Below are positions 1 through 7,099 of a DNA stretch of 7,116 bases, in pieces (position 1 is the stretch's first letter; each line of letters begins with the position of its first letter). The stretch is from Nitrospinota bacterium (GTDB lineage: Bacteria; JADFOP01; DATKYB01): the NCBI GenBank assembly GCA_035528715.1, contig DATKYB010000036.1, positions 1-7,116 on the forward strand, in the 5' to 3' direction. The translations under genes and the position numbers were made by a program. The notes below the pieces were generated by a model. That model searched no databases. It was not told where the DNA came from and saw only the letters and a list, made by a program, of their open reading frames with translations.

Positions 1-1097
1 ATATGGTAAGGTTTTTTGAGAAATTGCCAGATAATACAGAGGACGATTTGAATCTCTATGACTCCTTTTTTATGATTACTGATACAATCATTATCTTTGA
101 TAATATTAGTCAAAAGATGAAGATTGTTTCTAATGTTTTTCTGGATGGTAAAGATCAAAGAGAGGCTTATGAATCAGCCAAAAGTAAGATAAATAGTATC
201 ATATCAAAGTTGAATCAGCCGTTAAAGAAGAGAAAAAGAAAGAAAACCACAAAGAAAAATATTAACTTCTCTTCAAATTTTACAATCGAAGAGTTTAAAA
301 AAGCAGTTATGAAATCCAAGGAATATATTGAATCAGGAGATATCATCCAAACTGTTTTAGCGCAGAGATTAGAGACAGAAATAGAAATAGATCCTTTTGA
401 TATTTACAGAGCATTAAGAACAATAAATCCTTCACCTTATATGTATTATTTGAAATTCGGCGATTTAAAAATCGTTGGTTCTTCACCTGAGGTTATGGTA
501 AGAAAAGAAGATCGAAAGGTTGAACTAAGACCTATAGCAGGAACAAGGCCAAGAGGGAAAACCGAGGAGGAGGATAAGAGATTAATGGAAGAACTTTTGG
601 GTGATCCAAAGGAAAGAGCAGAGCACGTTATGCTAGTTGATCTGGGCAGAAATGATTTGGGAAGGGTTTCAAGAATTGGTACAGTTAATGTAAACGAATT
701 TATGGTTATAGAAAAGTATTCTCATGTGATGCATATTGTTTCAAATGTTAGGGGTGAATTGGAAGAGGGAAAGGATAGCTTTGAAGTGATAAGGGCATGT
801 TTCCCCGCAGGAACAGTTTCTGGTGCACCAAAAATAAGGGCTATGGAAATCATCGAAGAACTTGAACCTACTAAAAGAGGTCCCTATGCAGGGGCAATTG
901 GGTATTTTGGATTCTCAGGTAATATGGAAACCTGTATTACTATAAGAACAGCTTTTGTTATCGGGAAAACCCTCTATTTAGGGGTAGGGGCTGGTATTGT
1001 TGCTGATTCCAAACCTGAGAACGAGTATAAAGAGACGATGAATAAAGCCAAAGCTATGATAAAGGCTGTTGAAATGGCAAGCCAAGGATTAAGATAA
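1..1097 (+). CDS. trpE: Anthranilate synthase component I (TrpE), 5'-truncated by window edge
   Basis: This is the chorismate-binding subunit, which converts chorismate plus ammonia (supplied by TrpG) to anthranilate and pyruvate. 364 codons are visible, while the family is usually about 490-500 residues, so roughly the first 130 residues lie upstream. The ATG at 3 is almost certainly an internal Met: family members read straight through this VRFFEKLPD region. Residue numbers here count from that Met. The catalytic domain shows GDIIQTVLAQR (112-122), SSPEVMVR (160-167), RPIAGTRPRG (176-185), EHVMLVDLGRNDLGRV (207-222), the FPAGTVSGAPKIRAME block (267-282) and GAGIVADSKPENEYKET (329-345). Ala179 in PIAGT marks anthranilate synthase; aminodeoxychorismate synthase PabB forms that use lysine read PIKGT. 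The feedback-inhibition region is outside the window. An unusually lysine-rich stretch (75-85) lies in the linker before the catalytic domain. The partner gene trpG starts 22 bases downstream. Confidence 0.97.
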   Translation, partial: MVRFFEKLPDNTEDDLNLYDSFFMITDTIIIFDNISQKMKIVSNVFLDGKDQREAYESAKSKINSIISKLNQPLKKRKRKKTTKKNINFSSNFTIEEFKKAVMKSKEYIESGDIIQTVLAQRLETEIEIDPFDIYRALRTINPSPYMYYLKFGDLKIVGSSPEVMVRKEDRKVELRPIAGTRPRGKTEEEDKRLMEELLGDPKERAEHVMLVDLGRNDLGRVSRIGTVNVNEFMVIEKYSHVMHIVSNVRGELEEGKDSFEVIRACFPAGTVSGAPKIRAMEIIEELEPTKRGPYAGAIGYFGFSGNMETCITIRTAFVIGKTLYLGVGAGIVADSKPENEYKETMNKAKAMIKAVEMASQGLR

Positions 1098-1119
1098 TTT
1101 TATAAATAGGCGATTAAAG

Positions 1120-1686
1120 ATGATACTCATGATAGATAATTATGATTCTTTTACCTATAATCTCGTTCAGTATTTAGGAGAATTAGGAGAAAGAGTTGTT
1201 GTGTATAGAAATGATAAGATTACCTTGAGAGAAATAGAGAAATTGAAGCCTAAAAGGATAGTGATTTCCCCTGGTCCTTGCACCCCTAAAGAGGCTGGGA
1301 TATCTGTGGATGTTGTGAGGCATTTAAAGGGTAAGGCACCGATTCTAGGGGTATGCCTTGGTCATCAGTGTATTGGTTATGCCTTTGGAGGAAAAATAAT
1401 TCGGGCAAAGAGATTAATGCATGGCAAAACCTCTATGATTCACCATGATAAAAAATCTATTTATAAAGGGTTAAATAATCCCTTTGTGGCAACTCGATAT
1501 CATTCTCTCATTATAGAAAAGAAGTCTCTTCCCTCTGAATTGGAAATCAGTTCTTATTCTGAAGACAATGAAATAATGGGAATAAGACATAAGAAGTTTA
1601 AAATAGAAGGAATTCAGTTCCACCCTGAATCTATTCTCACGGAAGAGGGAAAAAGGCTTTTAGAGAATTTTTTGCAAATAGATTAA
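1120..1686 (+). CDS. trpG: Anthranilate synthase component II, glutamine amidotransferase (TrpG)
   Basis: A class I (triad) glutamine amidotransferase of 188 residues, the usual length for a stand-alone TrpG. It hydrolyses glutamine and passes ammonia to TrpE. The start MILMIDNYDSFTYNLVQYL is the classic TrpG/PabA N-terminus, which fixes the ATG at 1120; the second ATG at 1129 would cut into the first beta strand. Visible motifs are the oxyanion region SPGPCTPKEAG (50-60), the nucleophile elbow GVCLGHQ with Cys79, and the HPES motif with His168 and Glu170 completing the triad. The preceding ribosome site is weak (AGG at 1108-1110). There is no fusion to TrpD, unlike in enteric bacteria. Proteins of this type can serve both TrpE and PabB; the operon position makes the tryptophan role the main one. 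Confidence 0.96.
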   Translation: MILMIDNYDSFTYNLVQYLGELGERVVVYRNDKITLREIEKLKPKRIVISPGPCTPKEAGISVDVVRHLKGKAPILGVCLGHQCIGYAFGGKIIRAKRLMHGKTSMIHHDKKSIYKGLNNPFVATRYHSLIIEKKSLPSELEISSYSEDNEIMGIRHKKFKIEGIQFHPESILTEEGKRLLENFLQID

Positions 1687-1691
1687 AGGAG
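1686..1691 (+). promoter_or_regulatory. Shine-Dalgarno site of trpD
   Basis: AAGGAG overlaps the last base of the trpG stop codon and lies 7 bases before the trpD ATG. It is the strongest ribosome binding site in the window, and its overlap with the trpG stop suggests coupling of the two genes. Confidence 0.75.
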
Positions 1692-1698
1692 ATGCTCA

Positions 1699-2748
1699 AT
1701 GATATTAGATGCAATATCAAAGGCTGTGGATATGAAGGATTTAACGAGAGAAGAGGCATCCTTGGTAATGGAAGAAATTATGTCAGGAAAAGCTACCGAT
1801 TCTCAGATAGCATCCTTTCTTACTGCTCTCAGGATTAAGAATGTAACAGTAGAAGAATTAATCGGTTTTGTTAAGGTTATGAGAGAAAAAGCAGAGAGCA
1901 TTCCTACAAAAGAGAAGGTTACAGAAGGTATGTCTGACACGAGCAGGGAGATGCTTGTGGATACGTGTGGAACAGGAGGAGATGCAAGAGGAACATTCAA
2001 TGTTTCTACAGCCACGACTTTTGTTGTTGTAGGGTCAGGAATAAGAGTGGCAAAACATGGCAACAGGTCTGTTTCTAGTTTTTGCGGAAGCGCTGATGTT
2101 ATTGAATCTTTAGGAATAAATCTAGAACTCAATCCTGAACAAGTGGGGAGGTGCATTGATGAGGTTGGGATAGGATTTTTGTTTGCTCCTCTGCTGCATA
2201 AGGCAATGAAGCATGTCATGACTGCAAGAAAGGATATTAAAATAAGAACAGTCTTTAATATCCTTGGTCCCCTTACTAATCCCGCAAAGGCAAATGCCCA
2301 GCTTCTTGGTGTCTTTAATGGAGATCTAACAGAAAAAATGGCTTATGTATTAAAAGAGTTTGATTGTAAAGGGGCGCTCATTGTCCATGGAATGGACGGA
2401 TTAGATGAGATAACAAATACAAGTGATACAAAGATTACACAATTAAAGGATAAGAAAATAAAAACATTCTATGTAAAACCAGAAGATTTTGGAATAGAAA
2501 GGGCATCAATGCAGGATATACAGGGAGGGGATGTAAAGGAAAATACTAAAATTATTCTTAATATCCTTAAAGGTAAAAAAGGACCAAAAAGAGATATTGT
2601 TCTTTTAAATGCTGGAGCAGGGATAATGGTTGCAGGAAAAGCAGAGTCAATAAGAGAAGGAATTAATATATCAGAGGAGGTTGTTGATTCTGGTAAGGCA
2701 ATGGAGAAGCTCAAAAAATTGATAGAATTATCTAATAAATTGAAATAA
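1699..2748 (+). CDS. trpD: Anthranilate phosphoribosyltransferase (TrpD)
   Basis: Transfers the phosphoribosyl group of PRPP to anthranilate, giving N-(5'-phosphoribosyl)anthranilate, the second step of the pathway. The 349 residues match the family's usual 330-350. The N-terminal helical domain (about 1-70, with LTREEASLVMEEIMSG) is followed by the PRPP-binding signature VDTCGTGGD (87-95), the conserved KHGNRSVSSFCGSADVIESLG segment (119-139), RTVFNILGPLTNPA (183-196) and DGLDE (233-237), whose Asp236/Glu237 are the usual Mg2+ ligands. All key residues look intact. The start at 1699 is supported by the upstream AAGGAG and by the family-like MILDAISKAVDMKDLT beginning. It lies 12 bases after trpG. 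This is a nucleoside-phosphorylase-like class III fold protein; thymidine phosphorylase relatives lack this combination of motifs. Confidence 0.97.
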   Translation: MILDAISKAVDMKDLTREEASLVMEEIMSGKATDSQIASFLTALRIKNVTVEELIGFVKVMREKAESIPTKEKVTEGMSDTSREMLVDTCGTGGDARGTFNVSTATTFVVVGSGIRVAKHGNRSVSSFCGSADVIESLGINLELNPEQVGRCIDEVGIGFLFAPLLHKAMKHVMTARKDIKIRTVFNILGPLTNPAKANAQLLGVFNGDLTEKMAYVLKEFDCKGALIVHGMDGLDEITNTSDTKITQLKDKKIKTFYVKPEDFGIERASMQDIQGGDVKENTKIILNILKGKKGPKRDIVLLNAGAGIMVAGKAESIREGINISEEVVDSGKAMEKLKKLIELSNKLK

Positions 2749-2780
2749 TTATATTAATTTTAGTGATTTTAAGTTTAATA

Positions 2781-3563
2781 ATGTTAAAAAAGATAGTTGA
2801 TTATAAAAGAAAAGAGATCAAAGAATCTAAAGCTTCTATCTCGTTTTCAGAAATAAAGAAAAGACTCAAAGATGTTAACGCAGCAACCAGAGATTTTAAA
2901 AAAGCTCTTTTAGACAATGGAAAAAGAACAAGAATTATTGCTGAAATAAAAAAGGCATCTCCATCAAGAGGCATTATAAGTAAAGATTTTAAACCTATTG
3001 ATATAGCCAAAATATATGAAAATAATGGTGCTAAAGCAATATCTGTCTTAACAGAAAAAAAATTTTTTGAAGGAGATTTAAAATTTATTTCCCAAATAAA
3101 AAAAGAAGTTAGTCTTCCTATTTTAAGAAAAGACTTTATTATTGATCCTTATCAGATTTATGAGACAAGGCTTTTTGGTGGAGATGCAATACTATTAATT
3201 GTCTCTATCCTGGATCAAAAACAGCTTAAGGATTTTATTTCTTTGAGCAAAGAGTTGAGTATGGAGTGTCTTGTAGAGGTTCATAATGATTTAGAAATGG
3301 AGGGGGCATTAAAGAGTGACTGTTCAATTATTGGTATAAATAACAGAGACTTAAAGACATTTAAGACCGATATAAATACAACTTTAAGACTCATAAAGAA
3401 GATTCCAATTGATAGAATAGTAGTGAGTGAAAGCGGAATTGAAAGAAGAGAAGATATTGCATTACTCAAAGATGCTGGTGTCCATGCCTTTCTTATTGGT
3501 GAAGCATTGATAAAAGAAAATAATATTGCTCATAAATTGAGATATTTAATAGATAATTCTTAA
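2781..3563 (+). CDS. trpC: Indole-3-glycerol-phosphate synthase (TrpC)
   Basis: Closes the indole ring: CdRP (1-(2-carboxyphenylamino)-1-deoxyribulose 5-phosphate) to indole-3-glycerol phosphate, with loss of CO2 and water. It is a (beta/alpha)8 barrel. I chose the ATG at 2781 (260 residues) because MLKKIVDYKRKEI matches the usual family N-terminus; an in-frame GTG at 2763 would add six residues. Neither start has a good Shine-Dalgarno. Counted from 2781, the motifs are AEIKKASPS with Glu55 and Lys57, ILRKDFIIDPYQI with Lys117 (the catalytic-lysine position), LVEVHND with Glu166, GINNRDL with Asn187, VVSESGI with Ser218, and the C-terminal phosphate-binding segment FLIGEALI (237-244). All expected active-site residues are present. 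It stands alone, not fused to TrpF as in enterics. The gene is notably rich in Lys AAA codons. It lies 32 bases after trpD. Confidence 0.96.
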   Translation: MLKKIVDYKRKEIKESKASISFSEIKKRLKDVNAATRDFKKALLDNGKRTRIIAEIKKASPSRGIISKDFKPIDIAKIYENNGAKAISVLTEKKFFEGDLKFISQIKKEVSLPILRKDFIIDPYQIYETRLFGGDAILLIVSILDQKQLKDFISLSKELSMECLVEVHNDLEMEGALKSDCSIIGINNRDLKTFKTDINTTLRLIKKIPIDRIVVSESGIERREDIALLKDAGVHAFLIGEALIKENNIAHKLRYLIDNS

Positions 3564-3587
3564 AGTAGTTTATTATGGAATTTATTT

Positions 3588-4217
3588 ATGGTTAAAATCA
3601 AGATATGTGGAATAACCAATCTAGAAGATGCTTTATTTGCTGCTGAATGTGGGGCTGATGCATTAGGTTTTGTGCAGTATAAAAAAAGCCCCAGATATAT
3701 AGAAAAAAAAAGAGCAAAGGAAATTATTGAAAAGTTGCCTCCTTTTATTAAAACAGTCGGGGTTTTTGTAAATTCAGATTTAAATGTCATATTAGAGACG
3801 GCCAGTAATTGCAGTTTTGATCTTGTGCAACTCCATGGTGATGAGGATCTAAAATTCTGTAAAGAAATCAAAAAAAAGATTAGATTAATTAAAGCTTTTA
3901 GAATAAAGAATAGAGATTCAATAAAAGATATTTCGAAGTTTTCTTCTCTAGTTAATACATTTTTAATAGATACTCATTTAGAAGGGAAATATGGGGGAAC
4001 AGGTATTTGTTTTGATTGGAGTATAGTCCGTGAGGCAAAAAAATATGGTAATATAATATTGGCTGGAGGATTAAATAGAGAAAATATTTCTCTTGTTTTA
4101 AGGAATATAAAGCCTTATGGGGTTGATGTAAGTAGCGGCGTAGAGATAAGTCCCGGTGTAAAGGATAAAAAAAAGGTAGAAGCTTTTATAAAAACTATTA
4201 AAGAAATGGAGAGATAA
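3588..4217 (+). CDS. trpF: Phosphoribosylanthranilate isomerase (TrpF)
   Basis: Catalyses the Amadori rearrangement of phosphoribosylanthranilate to CdRP, the substrate of TrpC. It is a (beta/alpha)8 barrel of 209 residues, normal for the family. Motifs in order are KICGITN (5-11) with the catalytic Cys7, [16 protein letters not shown] (23-38), VGVFVN (57-62), LVQLHGDE (79-86), [15 protein letters not shown] (125-139) with the catalytic Asp128, ILAGGLN (157-163) and GVDVSSGVE (178-186), the phosphate-binding end. Gln30 sits where many relatives carry an aromatic or aliphatic residue; otherwise the site looks standard. The ATG at 3588 is the only start that keeps the first beta strand. A weak GGA at 3577-3579 precedes it. 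Its stop TAA shares one base with the trpB ATG, so the two are probably translationally coupled. Confidence 0.96.
   Translation: MVKIKICGITNLEDALFAAECGADALGFVQYKKSPRYIEKKRAKEIIEKLPPFIKTVGVFVNSDLNVILETASNCSFDLVQLHGDEDLKFCKEIKKKIRLIKAFRIKNRDSIKDISKFSSLVNTFLIDTHLEGKYGGTGICFDWSIVREAKKYGNIILAGGLNRENISLVLRNIKPYGVDVSSGVEISPGVKDKKKVEAFIKTIKEMER
4208..4212 (+). promoter_or_regulatory. Shine-Dalgarno site of trpB
   Basis: GGAGA inside the last codons of trpF, 4 bases before the trpB ATG. It supports the start that overlaps the trpF stop codon by one base. Confidence 0.6.
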
Positions 4218-5404
4218 TGATATCTGGCAAAAAATGGTCTTTTGGGACCTTTGGAGGTCGATATGTAATTGAAACTTTGATGCCTGCTCTGTTTGAACTT
4301 GAGAAAGTTTATAAAAAAATAAAGAGAGATAAAAAATTCCAAGAAGAATTCCAATATTATTTAAAAGAGTATGTAGGAAGACCAACGCCCCTATATTTTG
4401 CTAGGAAGTTAACAGAAAAATTGAAAGGACCTAGAATTTATCTAAAAAGAGAAGATCTGATTCATACGGGTGCACACAAGATTAATAATACAATCGGTCA
4501 AGCGCTTTTAGCTAAGAGAATCGGAAAGAAAAGAGTAATTGCTGAGACAGGTGCAGGACAGCATGGATTTGCGACAGCAACAGCAGCAGCACTCTTTGGG
4601 CTTAAATGTGATGTATTTATGGGAGAGGAAGACATTAAGAGGCAGGCTTTAAATGTTTTTAGAATGAAATTCTTAGGAGCTCAAGTTATTCCTGTTACCT
4701 CAGGGACAAAGACTCTTAAAGATGCAACCAATGAAGCTCTCAGGGATTGGATTTCTTCTGTAAGGGATACTCATTATATTATAGGCTCTGTTGTTGGGCC
4801 TCATCCCTATCCTGTGATGGTTAGAGATTTTCAGTCGATTATAGGCAGAGAGGCAAAAAAACAAATTTTAAAAGCAGAAGGAAGACTACCAGATTATTGT
4901 GTTGCGTGCGTCGGAGGCGGAAGTAATGCCATAGGACTTTTTCATCCTTTTAAGAATAATAAACAGGTCAAATTTATTGGGGTAGAAGCTGGAGGACTGG
5001 GAATCAAAACTGGTAGCCACGGAGCCTCCTTATCAGCAGGTAGCATTGGTGTTTTGCATGGCTGCATGAGCTATATTCTGCAAGATAAAGACGGACAGAT
5101 TAACCCTGCGCATTCTATATCTGCAGGGCTTGACTATCCTGGTGTTGGACCTGAGCATAGTTATTACAAAGAGACAAAAAGGGCAGGATATGTTTCTGTT
5201 ACAGATAAGGAGGCATTAAAAGGTTTTGAATTATTAACTAAAGAAGAAGGAATCATCCCCGCACTTGAACCTGCTCATGCTATAGCCTATCTAGAAAAGT
5301 TAGCCAAAAAACTCAATAAAGATAATATTGTAATACTCTGTCTTTCAGGAAGAGGAGATAAGGATATGGATATTGTTGTAAGGGAGATAGGGGTTGACCA
5401 ATGA
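4217..5404 (+). CDS. trpB: Tryptophan synthase beta subunit (TrpB, short TrpB1-type form)
   Basis: A pyridoxal-phosphate enzyme that condenses indole, channelled from TrpA, with L-serine to make L-tryptophan. The 395 residues are the normal length of the TrpB1 form that pairs with TrpA. Motifs are the [18 protein letters not shown]-terminus (9-25), GRPTPLYFA (54-62), the PLP-lysine segment [10 protein letters not shown] with Lys88, AETGAGQHG with the catalytic Glu110, the phosphate-cup loop GGGSNA (233-238), the COMM-domain/interface region around DYPGVGPEH with Asp306, and CLSGRGDKD with Ser378, which contacts the PLP ring nitrogen. All catalytic positions are intact. The start overlaps the trpF stop by 1 base and the end overlaps the trpA start by 4 bases (ATGA), as expected for subunits of one alpha2-beta2 complex made in fixed ratio. 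The longer TrpB2 paralog type is excluded by length and N-terminus. Confidence 0.98.
   Translation: MISGKKWSFGTFGGRYVIETLMPALFELEKVYKKIKRDKKFQEEFQYYLKEYVGRPTPLYFARKLTEKLKGPRIYLKREDLIHTGAHKINNTIGQALLAKRIGKKRVIAETGAGQHGFATATAAALFGLKCDVFMGEEDIKRQALNVFRMKFLGAQVIPVTSGTKTLKDATNEALRDWISSVRDTHYIIGSVVGPHPYPVMVRDFQSIIGREAKKQILKAEGRLPDYCVACVGGGSNAIGLFHPFKNNKQVKFIGVEAGGLGIKTGSHGASLSAGSIGVLHGCMSYILQDKDGQINPAHSISAGLDYPGVGPEHSYYKETKRAGYVSVTDKEALKGFELLTKEEGIIPALEPAHAIAYLEKLAKKLNKDNIVILCLSGRGDKDMDIVVREIGVDQ
5389..5393 (+). promoter_or_regulatory. Shine-Dalgarno site of trpA
   Basis: AGGGG within the 3' end of trpB, 7 bases before the trpA ATG. It supports the start that overlaps the trpB stop as ATGA. Confidence 0.6.
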
Positions 5405-6195
5405 ATCGAATAGACAAGGTATTCCTTGATCTCAAAAAAAGAAAAAAAACAGGCCTTATTACATTTATAACTGCTGGAGATCCTGATTTAAGAATGACAA
5501 AATCTCTTGTGTTGGAAATGGAGAAAAATGGAGCTGATATTATTGAATTGGGTGTTCCCTTCACTGACCCTCTGGCAGATGGTCCCACGATTCAAAAAGC
5601 TTCACTACGGGCATTGAAGAACAATACATCCTTAAAGGATGTCATTGGTTTAATAAGGGATATAAGAAAAGACTCTCAAATTCCTCTTGTTATTATGTCT
5701 AGCTATAACCCAATCCTAAGATATGGTGAGGAGAAGTTTATAAAGGATGCATGTGTATCAGGACTAGATGGAGCTATCATTCCTGATCTACCTCCAGAAG
5801 AGGGGGAAAATCTCATTAGAGAATCAGAATCAGTTGGATTAAATCTCATCTTTTTGATTGCACCTACAACCCCTCATAAAAGAGCTAAATTAATAGCTGA
5901 GAAAAGCAGAGGGTTTATATACTATATTTCTTTGTTAGGAATTACAGGTGAAAGAAAGGGTTTATCTAGAGAAATAAAAAAAGGAATTTCCAAGATAAGG
6001 AATCTTACAGATAAACCAGTTGCGGTTGGTTTTGGGATTTCAAGCCCTGAACAGATAGAGGCCTTGTCTTCGATTGCAGATGGAGTAATTATTGGGAGTG
6101 CAATCGTTAAGGTAATTGAGAAAAATCTTAAGAACCAAAGATTGATAAGCAGTGTAGGGAAATTTGTCAATCTTCTAAAAAAGAGTATTCATTAA
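5401..6195 (+). CDS. trpA: Tryptophan synthase alpha subunit (TrpA)
   Basis: Cleaves indole-3-glycerol phosphate to indole and glyceraldehyde 3-phosphate and passes indole through the tunnel to TrpB. It is a (beta/alpha)8 barrel of 264 residues, a typical length. Motifs are [11 protein letters not shown] (19-29), [17 protein letters not shown] (49-65) carrying the catalytic Glu49 and Asp60 and the loop 2 region, IIPDLPPEE (126-134), IFLIAPTTP (150-158), the loop 6 segment [15 protein letters not shown] with Tyr175 and Thr182, and the phosphate-binding [10 protein letters not shown] (209-218) and VIIGSAIV (229-236). No key residue is missing. The start overlaps the trpB stop. This is the last recognised trp gene; an A/T inverted repeat begins just before its stop codon. 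Confidence 0.98.
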   Translation: MNRIDKVFLDLKKRKKTGLITFITAGDPDLRMTKSLVLEMEKNGADIIELGVPFTDPLADGPTIQKASLRALKNNTSLKDVIGLIRDIRKDSQIPLVIMSSYNPILRYGEEKFIKDACVSGLDGAIIPDLPPEEGENLIRESESVGLNLIFLIAPTTPHKRAKLIAEKSRGFIYYISLLGITGERKGLSREIKKGISKIRNLTDKPVAVGFGISSPEQIEALSSIADGVIIGSAIVKVIEKNLKNQRLISSVGKFVNLLKKSIH

Positions 6196-6215
6196 ATTAT
6201 TGTTTCTAATTTAAT
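6191..6215. repeat. Perfect 9-bp inverted repeat, 7-base spacer, all A/T arms
   Basis: ATTAAATTA at 6191-6199 and its exact complement TAATTTAAT at 6207-6215 flank the spacer 6200-6206. The left arm contains the trpA stop codon. A transcript could form a 9-pair A-U hairpin, but no T-run follows and there is no G/C pair, so it is a poor intrinsic terminator. It could be a protein-binding site, an RNA-processing or stability element, or chance in AT-rich DNA. Confidence 0.45.
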
Positions 6216-6217
6216 AC

Positions 6218-6224
6218 AAAGGGA
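6218..6224 (+). promoter_or_regulatory. Shine-Dalgarno site of the metallo-beta-lactamase-fold gene
   Basis: AAAGGGA ends 6 bases before the ATG at 6231 but only 3 bases before an in-frame TTG at 6228. The spacing favours the ATG. Confidence 0.55.
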
Positions 6225-6230
6225 TTTTTG

Positions 6231-6992
6231 ATGAAGATCAGGGTATTGGGAAATTATGGAGGGATATCTTTAGATACTCATCTATCAAGTTTTTTAATCA
6301 ATGATTCTTTGCTCTTAGAAACAGGTGCTGCAGCTTCAGCGTTAAGCTTGGAGGAGCAAAAAAAGATCAAAGATATCCTCGTTACTCATTATCACTTGGA
6401 TTCTATTTTTGGTATCTGTTTTATTGCTGATAATCTAGCCTGTGTAAATTCCTCTGTGAATGTTTATTGTATTAAAGAAGTTCTTGAAACAATAAAAAAA
6501 CATATTTTAAATAATGAGATATGGCCTGATTTTACGAAAATTCCAAGCCCTGAAAACCCAACATTAAGACTGAAAGAAATTACTGAGGGGGAGGTTATTA
6601 ATGTAAGTAGAATGGAAGTCATTCCTGTAAGGGTTGAACATACTGTTGCTGCCGTAGGGTATATATTAAGAGATAATAAAGGGGCAGTAGTATTTTCTGG
6701 AGAGTCGAGTCCAACAAACAGAATCTGGGATTATGCAAAAAGAGAAAAAAGGCTAAAAGCCATTATTATAGAGAGTGCCTTTCCTGATTCTCAGGAGGAA
6801 TTAGCAAGAAGATCAGGTCATCTTATTCCAAAGGATTTACCGAGAGAGCTTGAAAAACTAGGTAATCCGAATATTCCGGTTTTGCTTCATAACTTCAAGC
6901 CTGAATATGTTGAGGAAATAAAGAAAGATGTTTTAAAATTAGAAATAAAAAATATTGACTTCATAGAAAAAGATAAAATCTACGAATTTTAG
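6231..6992 (+). CDS. Metallo-beta-lactamase-fold hydrolase, class II cyclic-nucleotide phosphodiesterase-like, with altered metal motif
   Basis: 253 residues from the ATG at 6231, chosen over TTG 6228 by ribosome-site spacing. The sequence runs like the bacterial class II cyclic-nucleotide phosphodiesterase family: MKIRVLGNYGG start, SSFLINDSLLLETG (19-32), ILVTHYHLDSI (49-59), IWPDFTKIP (97-105), HTVAAVGY (137-144), VVFSGESSPTNRIWD (153-167), ESAFPD (181-186), SGHLIP (195-200), LLHNFKPEY (218-226) and a YEF end. No signal peptide or membrane segment is visible, so it is probably cytoplasmic. The Zn1-type ligands His53, His55 and His137 are present. In the HxHxDH motif, Asp57 is kept but the final His is Ser58; the usual bridging Asp of the SGDTGP motif is Glu158, and the usual Asp of LLLDAG is Glu30. 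The late His220 is retained, though LHNFKP appears one residue longer than the usual THLKP. Family membership is well supported; the substrate, and whether it is active at all, are not. It probably shares the trp transcript, as no terminator is seen in the 35-base gap. Confidence 0.85.
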   Translation: MKIRVLGNYGGISLDTHLSSFLINDSLLLETGAAASALSLEEQKKIKDILVTHYHLDSIFGICFIADNLACVNSSVNVYCIKEVLETIKKHILNNEIWPDFTKIPSPENPTLRLKEITEGEVINVSRMEVIPVRVEHTVAAVGYILRDNKGAVVFSGESSPTNRIWDYAKREKRLKAIIIESAFPDSQEELARRSGHLIPKDLPRELEKLGNPNIPVLLHNFKPEYVEEIKKDVLKLEIKNIDFIEKDKIYEF

Positions 6993-7069
6993 ATATCAAA
7001 AACTATTTGCGGTTTTAAGATTTTAAATTTTTCTTGCCTTTTCTACTAAAGTTATTTATTATCAATTAT

Positions 7070-7097
7070 TTGAAAATTATATACTTACAATGATATT
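7070..7097 (+). promoter_or_regulatory. Possible sigma70-type promoter near the window end
   Basis: TTGAAA at 7070-7075 (5 of 6 to the -35 consensus) and GATATT at 7092-7097 (4 of 6 to the -10 consensus) are separated by 16 bases, after the last gene and reading out of the window. In DNA this AT-rich such pairs arise often by chance, and no downstream gene is visible to support it. Confidence 0.2.
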
Positions 7098-7099
7098 GT
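7087..7099. repeat. Short inverted repeat ACAAT-GAT-ATTGT
   Basis: Two perfect 5-base arms around a 3-base centre (7087-7091 and 7095-7099), overlapping the possible -10 element. It could be an operator half-site pair for the next gene, or chance. The rest of 6993-7116 is AT-rich with no open reading frame of note on either strand. Confidence 0.25.

Noticed and set aside
3-5. ATG at position 3 as the true trpE start
   Set aside because: TrpE proteins are about 130 residues longer, and the sequence here (VRFFEKLPD) belongs to the interior of the N-terminal domain; the gene clearly begins upstream of the window.
1803-2219. Minus-strand open frame of 138 codons inside trpD
   Set aside because: It is the antisense shadow of a fully conserved trpD; the composition is low-complexity Ser/Thr/Pro and no motif or ribosome site is visible.
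2747-2759. Inverted repeat AATTA-TAT-TAATT in the trpD-trpC gap
   Set aside because: Five A/T pairs with a 3-base loop are expected often by chance in a gap made almost only of A and T.
4098-4385. Minus-strand frames of 95 and 79 codons across the trpF/trpB junction, Phe/Leu-rich and membrane-like
   Set aside because: The hydrophobic look comes from reading A-rich Lys codons in reverse; both coding genes on the other strand are intact and well recognised.
6164-6191. Internal promoter before the metallo-beta-lactamase-fold gene (TTGTCA, 16 bases, TATTCA)
   Set aside because: The -10 matches the consensus at only three positions and the site lies inside trpA; not better than chance in AT-rich sequence.
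6999-7042. Candidate intrinsic terminator after the last gene: AAAAC / GTTTT arms with an 8-base loop followed by a T-rich stretch
   Set aside because: Only five pairs with a single G-C, and the T-rich stretch is interrupted; too weak to call, though it is the best terminator-like spot in the 3' region.
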